DNA of 64,000 nt from Zavarzinia aquatilis (GTDB lineage Bacteria; Pseudomonadota; Alphaproteobacteria; Zavarziniales; Zavarziniaceae): assembly GCF_003173035.1 (NCBI RefSeq), contig NZ_QGLE01000006.1:124578-188577 (forward strand), read 5' to 3'. The notes below the pieces were generated by a model. It was not told where the DNA came from and did no database searches. It worked only from the letters and a program-made list of their open reading frames with translations. Below, piece by piece: positions 25,063 through 34,103 of the stretch. Each line of letters opens with the position of its first letter. Position 1 is the stretch's first letter. Made by a program: the position numbers and the translations under genes.

Positions 25063-26061
25063 ATGATCAGGCGGCTTGCGGCACTCGTGTTCGGTCTCGT
25101 TGCGGCGACCTCGCCCGCCTTGGCCCCCTCCCCCGCCTATGCCGGGGATAAAGTGGTGTTCGGCACCAACTGGCTCGCCCAGGCGGAACATGGCGGCTTC
25201 TATCAGGCGGTCGCTGACGGCACCTATGCGAAATACGGTCTCGACGTCGAGATTCGCATGGGCGGGCCGCAGGTGAACCATTCGCTGCTGCTCGCCGCCG
25301 GCAAGATCGACTTCAACATGGGCGGGGAGAGTTACGGCGCGCTCAATTACGTCGAGAACAATATCCCCGTGCGCGCCGTCGCCTCCATGTTCCAGAAGGA
25401 GCCGCGGGTGATGATCGCGCATCCGGACACGGGCGTGACCGATCTCAAGTCCCTGAAGGGCCGGCCGATCCTCCTGTCCAAGGACGCGCTGCAGACCTAC
25501 TGGCTGTGGATGAAGCGGACGCAAGGCCTGACCGACGACCAGATCCGGCCCTACAACTTCTCGCCCGCGCCCTTCCTCGCCGACAAGATGATGATCATGC
25601 AGGGGTATCTCTCGTCCGAGCCCTATACGGTGAAACAGGCCGGGATCGAGCCCGTGGTGCTGCTGCTCGCCGATTACGGCGACAATACCTATTCGACCCT
25701 GATCGAGGCGAAGCAGGACCTGATCGACAAGAACCCGGACCTCGTCCAGCGGTTCATCGACGCGACCATCATCGGCTGGAAGACCTATCTGCACGGCGAC
25801 GCCTCGGCCGCCAACGCCCTGATCAAGGCCGCCAATCCCGAGATGACCGACGACCAGATCGCCTATGCCATCAAGGTGATGAACGACTACGGCATCGTCG
25901 AATCGGGCGACGCGCTGACCCTCGGCATCGGCGCCATGACCGACGCGCGCTGGAAATCCTTCTTCGACGGCACGGTCGCCGCCGGCATCTATCCCGCCGA
26001 CCTCGACCTGAAGAAGGCCTACAGCCTGCAATTCGTGAACAAGGGCGTCGGCCTGCATTGA
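25063..26061 (+). CDS. ABC transporter substrate-binding protein (NMT1/THI5-like)
   Basis: 332 residues. A Sec signal (IRRLAALVFGLVAATSPALA, cut likely after AYA) is followed by an SsuA/THI5-like fold: VVFGTNWLAQAEHGGFYQAV, YGLDVEIRMGGPQVNHSLLL, GKIDFNMGG. W-x-A-x-x-E-H-G-G-F is the entry motif shared with importers of pyrimidine or flavin precursors and related small molecules. The start is fixed by AGGAGG six bases before the ATG. ATPase and permease follow directly with overlaps. The substrate is not readable; HMP, riboflavin or similar are only possibilities. Confidence 0.88.
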   Translation: MIRRLAALVFGLVAATSPALAPSPAYAGDKVVFGTNWLAQAEHGGFYQAVADGTYAKYGLDVEIRMGGPQVNHSLLLAAGKIDFNMGGESYGALNYVENNIPVRAVASMFQKEPRVMIAHPDTGVTDLKSLKGRPILLSKDALQTYWLWMKRTQGLTDDQIRPYNFSPAPFLADKMMIMQGYLSSEPYTVKQAGIEPVVLLLADYGDNTYSTLIEAKQDLIDKNPDLVQRFIDATIIGWKTYLHGDASAANALIKAANPEMTDDQIAYAIKVMNDYGIVESGDALTLGIGAMTDARWKSFFDGTVAAGIYPADLDLKKAYSLQFVNKGVGLH

Positions 26062-26798
26062 GCCTGCTGCGCATCGAAGGGGTCGGCCATCGTTTCGCCG
26101 CCGGCACCGCCGCCCTCGCGGGGGTCGACCTGACGCTGGAGGCCGGGGAGTTCCTGTCCATCCTCGGGCCGTCGGGCTGCGGCAAGTCCACCCTGCTTCG
26201 TCTCGTCATGGGGCTGGAGCGGCCGACCGCCGGTCGCATCCTGTGGCAGGGCGCGCAGCCGCGCATTGGCGTCGTGTTCCAGGACCCGACCCTGATGCCC
26301 TGGGCCAGCGTCATCGACAATGTCGCGCTGCCGCTGCGCCTCGCCGGCAAGGGCAGGGCCGAGCGCGAGGCGGCGGCGCGGGCGGCCATCGCCCTCGTCG
26401 GCCTTGACGGTTTCGAGGCGGCGGTGCCGCGTGAATTGTCCGGCGGGATGCGGATGCGCGCCTCGATCGCCCGGGCCTTCGTCGGGGATCCGCAGGTTCT
26501 CCTGATGGACGAGCCCTTCGCCGCCCTCGACGAGATCACCCGGCTTCGCCTCGATGACGAATTGCGCGCGCTGTGCCGGCGCAAGGGACTCGCTGTCGTC
26601 TTCGTCACCCACAGCGTGTTCGAGAGCGTCTATCTCTCGGACCGGGTCGCGGTGATGACCGGGCGGCCCGGCCGCGTCGCCGATATCCGCGCCATTGCCC
26701 GCGAGGATGGCGCCACCTTTCGGGCCTCGCCCGCCTATGCCCGGCAATGCGCCGAAACCTCGGCCAGCCTCGCAAGGGCGATGGGGCCTTCGGCATGA
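26058..26798 (+). CDS. ABC transporter ATP-binding protein (nitrate/taurine/THI5 type)
   Basis: 246 residues. Walker A LGPSGCGKSTLL, Q-loop VVFQDPTLMPWASV (typical of the NMT1-type importers), signature RELSGGMRMRASIARAF, Walker B QVLLMDEPFAALDE and H-loop FVTHSVFESVYLSDR. The likely start is a TTG that overlaps the upstream stop (TTGA), since no ATG or GTG stands in a suitable place before the conserved LRIEGVGHRF; this start is an inference. It overlaps the permease by four bases. It energises the importer with the neighbours on both sides. Confidence 0.92.
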   Translation: MSLLRIEGVGHRFAAGTAALAGVDLTLEAGEFLSILGPSGCGKSTLLRLVMGLERPTAGRILWQGAQPRIGVVFQDPTLMPWASVIDNVALPLRLAGKGRAEREAAARAAIALVGLDGFEAAVPRELSGGMRMRASIARAFVGDPQVLLMDEPFAALDEITRLRLDDELRALCRRKGLAVVFVTHSVFESVYLSDRVAVMTGRPGRVADIRAIAREDGATFRASPAYARQCAETSASLARAMGPSA

Positions 26799-27589
26799 CC
26801 CGCCTTGCCGGCCGTCTCGCGCCGTTGCTCTTCGCCGCCCTCGTCCTCTATGGCTGGGAAACGCTGGTGCGGGTAAAGGGCCTGCCGCCCTATATCCTGC
26901 CCGCGCCGAGCGCCATCGCCGCCAGCCTGTGGACCGACCGGGCGATTCTCGCCATCTCGCTCTATGTCACGCTGAAGATCACCTTCGCGGCATTGCTGAC
27001 CTCGGCCGTCGCCGGCCTCGGCCTCGCCGTCCTGTTCCGGCAGAGCCGCTGGATCGAGCGCAGCCTCTATCCATACGCCGTGATCCTGCAGGTCACGCCC
27101 ATCGTCGCCATCGCGCCCCTGATCCTCATCTATGTCGAGGATCCGTTCATGGTGATGCTGGTCTGCGCCACCATCGTCGCCTTCTTTCCCGTGCTCTCCA
27201 ACGCCATGCTCGGCCTGCGCTCGGTCGATCCGGGGCTGGAGGACCTGTTCCGCCTGCAGGGCGCCTCGCGCTGGCAGCGGCTATGGCTGCTGCAACTGCC
27301 GTCGGCGCTGCCCTATTACCTTGGGGGCCTTCGCATCGCCGGGGGCCTTGCCCTGATCGGGGCGGTGGTCGCGGAATTCGTCTCCTCGACCACGGCGGGT
27401 GGGGCGACGGGCCTTGCCTGGCGCATCATCGAAGCCGGACAGCGCCTGAATGTGCCACGCATGTTCGCCGCGCTGACCCTGATTGCCCTTGCGGGCATCG
27501 CCATATTCGGCTTGCTCACCTTCGCCTCCCGGTTGATCCTGCGCCGCTGGCACGACAGCGAACGCAGCGAAGACAAAGAGGAGAGCTGA
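26795..27589 (+). CDS. ABC transporter permease (nitrate/taurine/THI5 type)
   Basis: 264 residues with six predicted membrane spans in the BPD_transp_1 family. The coupling-helix motif is visible at LEDLFRLQGASRWQRLWLLQLPSALPYYLGGLR, with preceding VILQVTPIVAIAPLILIYVED typical of SsuC/ThiX-like permeases. The ATG overlaps the ATPase stop by four bases. The C-terminus is charged (HDSERSEDKEES). It forms the membrane pore for the NMT1-type importer. Six bases separate it from the phytase-like gene. Confidence 0.92.
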   Translation: MTRLAGRLAPLLFAALVLYGWETLVRVKGLPPYILPAPSAIAASLWTDRAILAISLYVTLKITFAALLTSAVAGLGLAVLFRQSRWIERSLYPYAVILQVTPIVAIAPLILIYVEDPFMVMLVCATIVAFFPVLSNAMLGLRSVDPGLEDLFRLQGASRWQRLWLLQLPSALPYYLGGLRIAGGLALIGAVVAEFVSSTTAGGATGLAWRIIEAGQRLNVPRMFAALTLIALAGIAIFGLLTFASRLILRRWHDSERSEDKEES

Positions 27590-27595
27590 GTCGCC

Positions 27596-28843
27596 ATGGC
27601 CGCACGGCTGACCGAAATCCGGCGCATCGCCTTGCCCATCCGGCCCTTCGACCTTGGCCGCATCCCCGTGGGCGAGACCGAACTCCGCCTGTCCCTCGGC
27701 ATCGGCTCCGGCCTGTCGCGGCGCCCGGGCGATCCGCCGGGCCGGCTTTATGCCGTCACCGACCGGGGCCCGAACGTGCCCTGCGACGAGGCGACGGCGA
27801 TTCTCGGCCGGGGGCCCGACGTCATGTGCGGCGGCGACGGCGACGCGAAAATCTTCCTTCAGCCCGATTTCCAGCCGTCCATCGTCGCCATTGAAATCGC
27901 GGCGACACGGGTGCGCCTCGCCGCCCGCATCGGCCTGCACGACGGCGCCGGCGCCCCCCTCAGCGGCCTGCCCAACCCGCGGGAGGAGGGGGAGGATGCG
28001 ATCGAACAGGCCTTCGACGCCGAGGGCCAGCGCCTGCCACCCGATCCGGGCGGGGTCGATACCGAATCCGTCGCCGCCGCGCCCGACGGCACCTTCTGGG
28101 TCGGCGAGGAATATGGCCCCAGCCTGCTGCATGTCGCCGCCGACGGCACCTTGATCGAGCGGATCGTGCCCAGGGGCACCGGCCGCCATTACCGCAAGGC
28201 ACCCTATCCGGTGCGCGAGCGCCTGCCCGAGGTTTTCGCGCGGCGCCGGCTGAACCGGGGCTTCGAGGGGCTGACCATGTCGCCCGACGGCCGCTTCCTG
28301 CATTTCATGACCCAGAGCGCGCTCGCCCATCCGGGGCGGGAGGTGGCGCTGTGGTCCCGCAACATCCGCCTCCTTACCTTCGACGTGAAGAAGCGCGAGG
28401 TCGAGTGCTGCCACCTTTACCGGATGGAACGCCCCGCCGCCTTCCGCGCCGACCGCAACGCGCAGCGCCGCGACGTGAAGATCGGCGACATGACCTCGGT
28501 CAGCCCCTATGACCTCCTGGTGGTCGAGCGGGTGGAGAATGCCTCCAAGATCTTCCATGTCCGCCTGCTCGCCGACGAGCGGCTGGACCCGGCCTGGCTC
28601 GACCTCGACCGCCGCCCGACGCTGGAGGAGACCGACGGCCGCCACCTGCGCCGCCAGGAAGTGCCCGTGCTCTCGAAACGGCTGATCCTCGATTCCGACA
28701 AGGAGGAGGGGCTGCCCGCGAAGATCGAGGGCCTGTCCTGGTTCGACGAGCGCACCCTCGTCGTCATCGACGATGACGATTTCGGCATCAAGGGCGCCCG
28801 CAGCGCGATCCATATCCTGCGTTTCGACAGTCCGCTGATCTAG
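27596..28843 (+). CDS. Esterase-like activity of phytase family protein
   Basis: 415 residues of the phytase-like beta-propeller family (Phytase-like, DUF type): LYAVTDRGPNVP near residue 50, GVDTESVAAAPDGTFWVGEEYGPSLLHVAADG, NRGFEGLTMSPDGRFL, KIEGLSWFDERTLVVIDDDDFG. Acidic clusters (DDDD) suit a metal-binding propeller. No signal peptide is seen, unlike many secreted relatives. It begins six bases after the importer permease and may share its operon, which hints that the imported compound could be its substrate; that is inference. Confidence 0.82.
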   Translation: MAARLTEIRRIALPIRPFDLGRIPVGETELRLSLGIGSGLSRRPGDPPGRLYAVTDRGPNVPCDEATAILGRGPDVMCGGDGDAKIFLQPDFQPSIVAIEIAATRVRLAARIGLHDGAGAPLSGLPNPREEGEDAIEQAFDAEGQRLPPDPGGVDTESVAAAPDGTFWVGEEYGPSLLHVAADGTLIERIVPRGTGRHYRKAPYPVRERLPEVFARRRLNRGFEGLTMSPDGRFLHFMTQSALAHPGREVALWSRNIRLLTFDVKKREVECCHLYRMERPAAFRADRNAQRRDVKIGDMTSVSPYDLLVVERVENASKIFHVRLLADERLDPAWLDLDRRPTLEETDGRHLRRQEVPVLSKRLILDSDKEEGLPAKIEGLSWFDERTLVVIDDDDFGIKGARSAIHILRFDSPLI

Positions 28844-28858
28844 GCCCGCTGATCTAGG
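28832..28858 (+). repeat. Tandem duplication across a stop codon
   Basis: CCGCTGATCTAGG occurs twice at a 14-base period, one copy holding the TAG of the phytase-like gene and the second lying in the short gap before the next start. Confidence 0.6.
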
Positions 28859-28869
28859 AAAGAAACAGA

Positions 28870-29670
28870 ATGACCGATCCCGTGCTGTGGCAGCAGGAAG
28901 GCCATGTCCTGCGCCTCGTCATGAACCGGCCGGAGACGCGGAATGCCCTCGGCAGCGTCGAGGAGCTGGACCATTTCGTCAGCCTGCTGCGCCGGGCCCA
29001 GGCCGACCGGGCCTTGCGTGCCGTCGTGCTGACCGGGGCGGGCCAGGCCTTTGCCGCCGGCGGCAATGTGAAGGACATGCGCGAGAAAAACGGCCTGTTC
29101 GGCGGCAGCCCGCGCGAGATGCGCGACACCTACCGCCGCACGGTGCAGACCCTGGCGCAGGCGCTGCGCAATCTCGAAGTGCCGGTGATCGCGGCGGTGA
29201 ACGGCCCCGCCATCGGGCAGGGCTGCGGCCTTGCCTGCCTCGCCGATATCCGCATCGCCGCCGCCTCGGCCAAATTCGCCGTGTCCTTCCTGAAGCTCGG
29301 CCTCGTGCCGGGCGACGGCGGCGCCTATATCCTGCCCCGGCTGATCGGTCAGGCTCGCGCCGCGCAGATGTTCTTCACCGGCGAGGTGATCGACGCCCCG
29401 ACCGCGCGCGACTGGGGCCTCGTCGCCAAGGTCGTCGCCGATGACGTGTTGCTGGACGAGGCCATGGCCATGGCGCGGGCGATCGCCGCCCAGCCGCCCG
29501 ATGTGCTGCGCCTGACCAAGCGCCTGCTGCGCGAGGGCGAACGGGCGCCTTACGAAACCGTGCTGGAACTTTCCGCCGCCTTTCAGGCCATGGCCCAGCA
29601 CACCGAGGATCACCGCGAAGCGATCGACGCCTTCTTTGAAAAGCGCCCCGGCGAATTCGCCGGCCGTTGA
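28870..29670 (+). CDS. Crotonase-family protein, PaaG-like
   Basis: 266 residues. Crotonase frame is clear: VLTGAGQAFAAGGNVKDMRE (oxyanion hole), GPAIGQGCGLACLADIRIAA and SFLKLGLVPGDGGAYILPRLIGQ. Both hydratase glutamates are replaced (GCGLA and VSFLKLG), so simple hydration of enoyl-CoA is unlikely. The region around KLGLVPGDGG and ARDWGLVAKVV is closest to PaaG/2-(1,2-epoxyphenyl)acetyl-CoA isomerase-like members, where an aspartate near that position serves catalysis. The exact substrate is not readable. It follows the phytase-like gene by 26 bases. Confidence 0.8.
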   Translation: MTDPVLWQQEGHVLRLVMNRPETRNALGSVEELDHFVSLLRRAQADRALRAVVLTGAGQAFAAGGNVKDMREKNGLFGGSPREMRDTYRRTVQTLAQALRNLEVPVIAAVNGPAIGQGCGLACLADIRIAAASAKFAVSFLKLGLVPGDGGAYILPRLIGQARAAQMFFTGEVIDAPTARDWGLVAKVVADDVLLDEAMAMARAIAAQPPDVLRLTKRLLREGERAPYETVLELSAAFQAMAQHTEDHREAIDAFFEKRPGEFAGR

Positions 29671-29741
29671 CTTGACCTGCCGCAAGTCCCACGTGCCGAG
29701 GGCCTGATAGGCTGGCGCCCCACCGGCGAGAGGTATGGCTT

Positions 29742-32423
29742 ATGCTCGAAGACTGGCACGCGCGGCCGATAGACGAGGTTTATCGGCAACTGAGCAGCGG
29801 ACCGGCCGGCCTCGATCCGGCGGAGGCGGCGGATCGTCTGCGGCGGCACGGCCCCAACAGCCTGCCCGCGGGCAAGGGGGTCAGCCCGCTGCTGCGTTTC
29901 CTCGGCCAGTTCAACAATGCCCTGATCTATTTCCTGCTGGCTTCGGCCGTCGCCGCCGTCGCCATCGGTCATATCGTCGATGCCGGGGTCATCCTGGCGG
30001 TGACCGTCATCAACGCCATCGTCGGCTTCCTGCAGGAAGGCAAGGCGGAACGGGCGCTGGCCGCCATCGCCGCCATGGTCAGCCCGCACGCCAATGTCCT
30101 GCGCGGCGGCGCCCGCATGGGGGTCGCCGTCGCCGATCTCGTGCCCGGCGACCTCGTGCTGATCGAGGCGGGCGACCGGGTGCCCGCCGACCTGCGCCTG
30201 ACGCGGGCGAGCGCGCTGCTGATCGACGAAGCCCTGCTGACCGGCGAATCCGTCGCCGCCGCCAAGACCGAACAGGGCACCGCCCCGGGCGCGGCACTGG
30301 GCGAGCGCCATTCCATGGCCTTTTCCGGCACCATGGTGGCGGCCGGCCAGGGCCGGGGCATCGTCGTCGCCACCGGACCTGCGACCGAGATCGGCCGGAT
30401 CAGCACGCTGATCGGCAAGGTCGCGGAACTGACCACGCCGCTGCTGCGCCAGATGGACCAGTTCGGCCGGCGCCTGACCGTCGCCATCGGCCTTGCCTCC
30501 ATCGCGCTCTTCGCCTTCGCCGTCCTCGTCCGGGGTTACGCCTGGACCGACGCGCTGATCGCCGTCGTCGCCCTTGCCGTTGGCGTTATCCCGGAAGGCC
30601 TGCCGGCGGTGATGACCATCACCCTCGCCATCGGCGTGCAGCGCATGGCAAGGCGGAAGGCCGTGGTGCGCCGCCTGCCGGCGGTGGAGACCCTGGGCGC
30701 GACCTCGGTCATCTGCACCGACAAGACGGGCACCCTGACCCGCAACGAGATGACCGCGCGGCAGATCCTGACCGCCGCCGGCACAATTGTCGCCGGAGGC
30801 GCCGGCTATGCCCCCGAGGGACGGCTCGACGGCGATGCCGCGGTCGATGGCGCGCTGCCGCTGCTGCGCGCCGGCCTGTTGTGCAACGACGCGCACCTGC
30901 GCCATGACGGCACGCTGTGGCGGGTCGAGGGCGATCCGATGGAAGGGGCGCTGATCGCCCTTGCCGCCAAGGCCGGCCTCGATGCCGACGCCCTGCGGCG
31001 GGACTGGCCGCGCGGCCGCGAATTGCCCTTCGATGCCCGCTATCGCTTCATGGCGACGCTGAACCGCGATCCGTCGGGCGCGGCCATGCTCTTCGTCAAG
31101 GGCGCGCCCGAGGCGCTGATCGAGTGCTGCGCGCAGGAGGCCGGGCCGGATGGCTCAGCCAGACCCATCGACCGCGCCGCGTGGCACCGCCGGGCCGAGG
31201 CAGCGGCGGCGGCCGGGGAGCGCCTGCTCGCCTTCTGCGCCGGACCCGCCATCGACGGCGAACTGACGGTGGAGGGGATTGGCCCCGGCCTTGTCTTCCT
31301 TGGCCTCGTCGGGTTCATCGACCCGCCGCGGCCCGAAGCCATCGCCGCCATCGCCGAATGTCGCCAGGCGGGCATCGCGGTCAAGATGATCACCGGCGAT
31401 CACGCCGCGACCGCCGCCGCCATCGCCCGCCAGCTCGGCCTCGACGACGATCCCGTCGTGGTGACTGGGGCCGAGATCGACGCCGAACCGGACGAGACGC
31501 TGGCGGAATTCGTCGGCCCGGTCAGCGTCTTCGCCCGCACCAGCCCCGAGCACAAGCTGCGCATCGTCCGCGCCCTGCAATCGACCGGCGCCATCGTCGC
31601 CATGACCGGCGACGGCGTGAACGACGCGCCCTCGCTGAAACAGGCCGATGTCGGCGTCGCCATGGGGCTGAAGGGCACGGAGGCGGCCAAGGAAGCGGCG
31701 CAGGTCGTCCTGCTCGACGACAATTTCGCCTCCATCGTCGCGGCGGTGAACGAGGGGCGCACGGTCTACGACAATATCCGGAAGGTGATCGCCTGGACCC
31801 TGCCGACCAATGGCGGCGAGGCCCTGGCGGTGGTCACCGCCATCCTGCTCGGCTTCACCATGCCGATGAGCGCGGTGCAGATTCTATGGGTGAACCTGAT
31901 CACGGCGGTCACCCTCGGCCTCGTGCTCGCCTTCGAGCCGGCGGAGCCCGGGGTCATGGCGCGGCGCCCGCGCGATCCCGCCGCCGGGTTGCTGTCGCCC
32001 TTCCTGCTGTGGCGGGTGATCTTCGTTTCCGCCCTGTTCCTGTGCGGGGCGCTGGTCGCCTTCTTCGGCGCGCGTGGCGCGGGCTACACGCTGGAGGGGG
32101 CACGCACCCTCGTCGTCAATGTCGTCGTCGTGTTCGAGATCTTCTATCTCTTCAACGTGCGCTATCTGCACGGTGGCTCGATCAGCCTGCGCGGCATCTT
32201 CGGCACGCCCGCGGTGCTGATCGCCCTTTCCTGCGTCACCCTCGCCCAGCTCGGCTTTACCTATCTGCCGCCCTTGCAGGCGATCTTCGAGACCGAGGCA
32301 ATATCCCTCCGCGACGGACTTCTGGTCATCGCGGGCGGGGTTCTGCTGATGCTGGTGCTGGAGACCGAGAAGGCGATCCTGCGCCGTCTCGGTCTGTTCG
32401 GCATGGGCGCCCGCGCGGGCTGA
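29742..32423 (+). CDS. P-type cation-transporting ATPase, P2 (calcium/sodium) type
   Basis: 893 residues. N-terminal cation-ATPase domain (LSSGPAGLDPAEAADRLRRH), A-domain TGES (ALLTGESVAA), M4 motif GVIPEGLPAVMTITLAIGVQ (PEGL type, diagnostic of P2 pumps), phosphorylation site CTDKTGTLTRNEM (Asp near residue 327), and MTGDGVNDAPSLKQADVGVA. About ten membrane spans including a six-helix C-terminal region. The PEGL motif points to Ca2+, Na+/K+- or Mn2+-like pumps, not heavy-metal P1 pumps (no CPC). Shine-Dalgarno GAGAGG lies about eight bases before the ATG. Ion unknown; the gene seems to stand alone. Confidence 0.94.
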   Translation: MLEDWHARPIDEVYRQLSSGPAGLDPAEAADRLRRHGPNSLPAGKGVSPLLRFLGQFNNALIYFLLASAVAAVAIGHIVDAGVILAVTVINAIVGFLQEGKAERALAAIAAMVSPHANVLRGGARMGVAVADLVPGDLVLIEAGDRVPADLRLTRASALLIDEALLTGESVAAAKTEQGTAPGAALGERHSMAFSGTMVAAGQGRGIVVATGPATEIGRISTLIGKVAELTTPLLRQMDQFGRRLTVAIGLASIALFAFAVLVRGYAWTDALIAVVALAVGVIPEGLPAVMTITLAIGVQRMARRKAVVRRLPAVETLGATSVICTDKTGTLTRNEMTARQILTAAGTIVAGGAGYAPEGRLDGDAAVDGALPLLRAGLLCNDAHLRHDGTLWRVEGDPMEGALIALAAKAGLDADALRRDWPRGRELPFDARYRFMATLNRDPSGAAMLFVKGAPEALIECCAQEAGPDGSARPIDRAAWHRRAEAAAAAGERLLAFCAGPAIDGELTVEGIGPGLVFLGLVGFIDPPRPEAIAAIAECRQAGIAVKMITGDHAATAAAIARQLGLDDDPVVVTGAEIDAEPDETLAEFVGPVSVFARTSPEHKLRIVRALQSTGAIVAMTGDGVNDAPSLKQADVGVAMGLKGTEAAKEAAQVVLLDDNFASIVAAVNEGRTVYDNIRKVIAWTLPTNGGEALAVVTAILLGFTMPMSAVQILWVNLITAVTLGLVLAFEPAEPGVMARRPRDPAAGLLSPFLLWRVIFVSALFLCGALVAFFGARGAGYTLEGARTLVVNVVVVFEIFYLFNVRYLHGGSISLRGIFGTPAVLIALSCVTLAQLGFTYLPPLQAIFETEAISLRDGLLVIAGGVLLMLVLETEKAILRRLGLFGMGARAG

Positions 32424-32429
32424 GGCGCC

Positions 32430-33977
32430 TCAGATCAGCGCGCCGTAGCCCTTCAACTTGGAGATGACGTAGGACGCGCTGACGCTCTGCACCGTCTGGC
32501 CGGTGTAGCCGGCCTTGGCCGCGACAATGCCGGCGGCCTCCCCCGCCATCATGTAGGCCGCTTCCATCCGATAGCTGGTGTTGGCGATCCGGGTCACCGA
32601 GGCGCAGACCGGCACGATCAGGTTGGAGCACTGGCTGGGAAGCGGCATCATCGCGCGCAACGGCATCTGGTAGCGGAAGAGCTTGGAATTGGGCAGGTCG
32701 GAGAGCTTGGCCCCCTCGATCACCAGTTCGCCGCTCGGCCCTTCCAGATACTGGACCGAATGGCTGTCGAACGGATATGCCCACCAGAACACGCCGTCGT
32801 CATAGCTGCGGCCCGCGCTGCAGTCCTGTTGCCGGACCTTGTAGATGCCGCGCAGACGCCGGGCCTCCCGGACATAGAGCTGGCGCGGCCAATGGCCGTT
32901 GTCGGTGAATTCGCTGCGCGCCAGTCCCCATTCCATGACGGAGTCCCGATAGGTCTTGGCGACGGACGGGTCCGTCGCCAGAAAATACAGGCGGCCCGCC
33001 TGATAATTCTTGTGGAATTCGGCGATCTTCTTGCGATTGGCGCGGGTGGCGCGGGGATAATTCCAGCTGGGGCCGGTCGGCTCGTCCGAATTGCGGTCGA
33101 CTTTCGACGTCCCGGTCAGATCGGTGCCGGCGTTGAAGGTCTCGCCCTTGCCCCGCTGCATGTCGATCTTGTACCAGTCCTTGTTGTAGACGGCAGGCAG
33201 GGCCAGCGGCAGGCGGTCGTGGGGATCGTTGGTCATGCACAGGCGGTAATTGTAGCCCATCACGCCCAGATCCGCCCCGCCGACGGCGGTCGGCGGGAAA
33301 GGCTTGACCCAGGGCAGCAGGCGGCCGGCGGAATCGCGGACCTTGATCCTCGATTTGACGATCTGGCTGACGCCGAACCCCGCCAGGGATTCGCCGAATT
33401 TCTCGCCGCTGTCCCGGCCCACGTCGTAGCTGACGCCGGCGGCGGCCATCAGATCGCCTTCGTAGCTGCAGTCGATGAAGACCTGACCGACGATCATCGT
33501 GCCGTCTTCCAGCAGCAGATACTTGATCCGCTGCCCGTCCTTCTTCAGGGGTTTGTTTTCCTTGAAGTCCTGATAGTAGACGGAGATATCCGCGTCGTCG
33601 ATCAGCTTGCGGAAATAGGCTTCGGCCACCGAAGGCTCGAAATGATAGGAATATTCGCGGCCGTAATGCCGGCCCATCGCCTTGAAGAAGGCCGCGGTGA
33701 GACCGCCGATCTTCTGCTCCGCCAGCGTCCGGGTCTGGTTGACGTCGGAATGGCCGAGGCCGTTCGCCGTCATCCCGCCGATCGGGTTGGGGCCGACCAC
33801 GATCGCGACCTTGAAGCCTTCCCGTGCGGCGGCATAGGCGGCATGGACGCCCGCCGAAGTCGCGCCATAGACGACGACGTGAAAATGATCACCCGCGGCC
33901 CAGGCCGCCGGGAAGCCCATCATGAAGGTGGACGTTCCAAGCGTGGCCAGAAAAGACCGGCGATTGATTTTCGACAT
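32430..33977 (-). CDS. FAD-dependent oxidoreductase with Tat signal
   Basis: 515 residues. Opens with a twin-arginine signal (KINRRSFLATLG... PAAWA), so the folded protein is probably exported to the periplasm with its cofactor. Next comes the FAD Rossmann entry VVVYGATSAGVHAAYAAARE (a variant G-A-T-S-A-G), then an FAD_oxidored-type body with NPIGGMTANGLGHSDV and VFIDCSYEGDLMAAAGVSYD, and near the end YRMEAAYMMAGEAAGIVAAK. The family holds poorly characterised oxidoreductases. GAGGAACGA precedes the ATG. The preceding 34 codons open in frame do not fit the Tat signal. It converges on the P-type ATPase gene with six bases between. Confidence 0.85.
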   Translation of the reverse strand: MSKINRRSFLATLGTSTFMMGFPAAWAAGDHFHVVVYGATSAGVHAAYAAAREGFKVAIVVGPNPIGGMTANGLGHSDVNQTRTLAEQKIGGLTAAFFKAMGRHYGREYSYHFEPSVAEAYFRKLIDDADISVYYQDFKENKPLKKDGQRIKYLLLEDGTMIVGQVFIDCSYEGDLMAAAGVSYDVGRDSGEKFGESLAGFGVSQIVKSRIKVRDSAGRLLPWVKPFPPTAVGGADLGVMGYNYRLCMTNDPHDRLPLALPAVYNKDWYKIDMQRGKGETFNAGTDLTGTSKVDRNSDEPTGPSWNYPRATRANRKKIAEFHKNYQAGRLYFLATDPSVAKTYRDSVMEWGLARSEFTDNGHWPRQLYVREARRLRGIYKVRQQDCSAGRSYDDGVFWWAYPFDSHSVQYLEGPSGELVIEGAKLSDLPNSKLFRYQMPLRAMMPLPSQCSNLIVPVCASVTRIANTSYRMEAAYMMAGEAAGIVAAKAGYTGQTVQSVSASYVISKLKGYGALI

Positions 33978-34103
33978 TCGTTCCTCGCACCCGCAGCATT
34001 TCCCGGCAAATCTTGCAAAAAAGCGCCGGGCCTTCAATGACGATTTCCCTCGGGACGGGGAATTCCTGGAGGATAACAAGCCAGAGATGCTTGAGAACTT
34101 CCT

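Noticed and set aside
24699-25066. Repeat-encoded protein (both strands open)
   Set aside because: The 30-bp period keeps several frames open by itself; no start signal or domain supports a gene.
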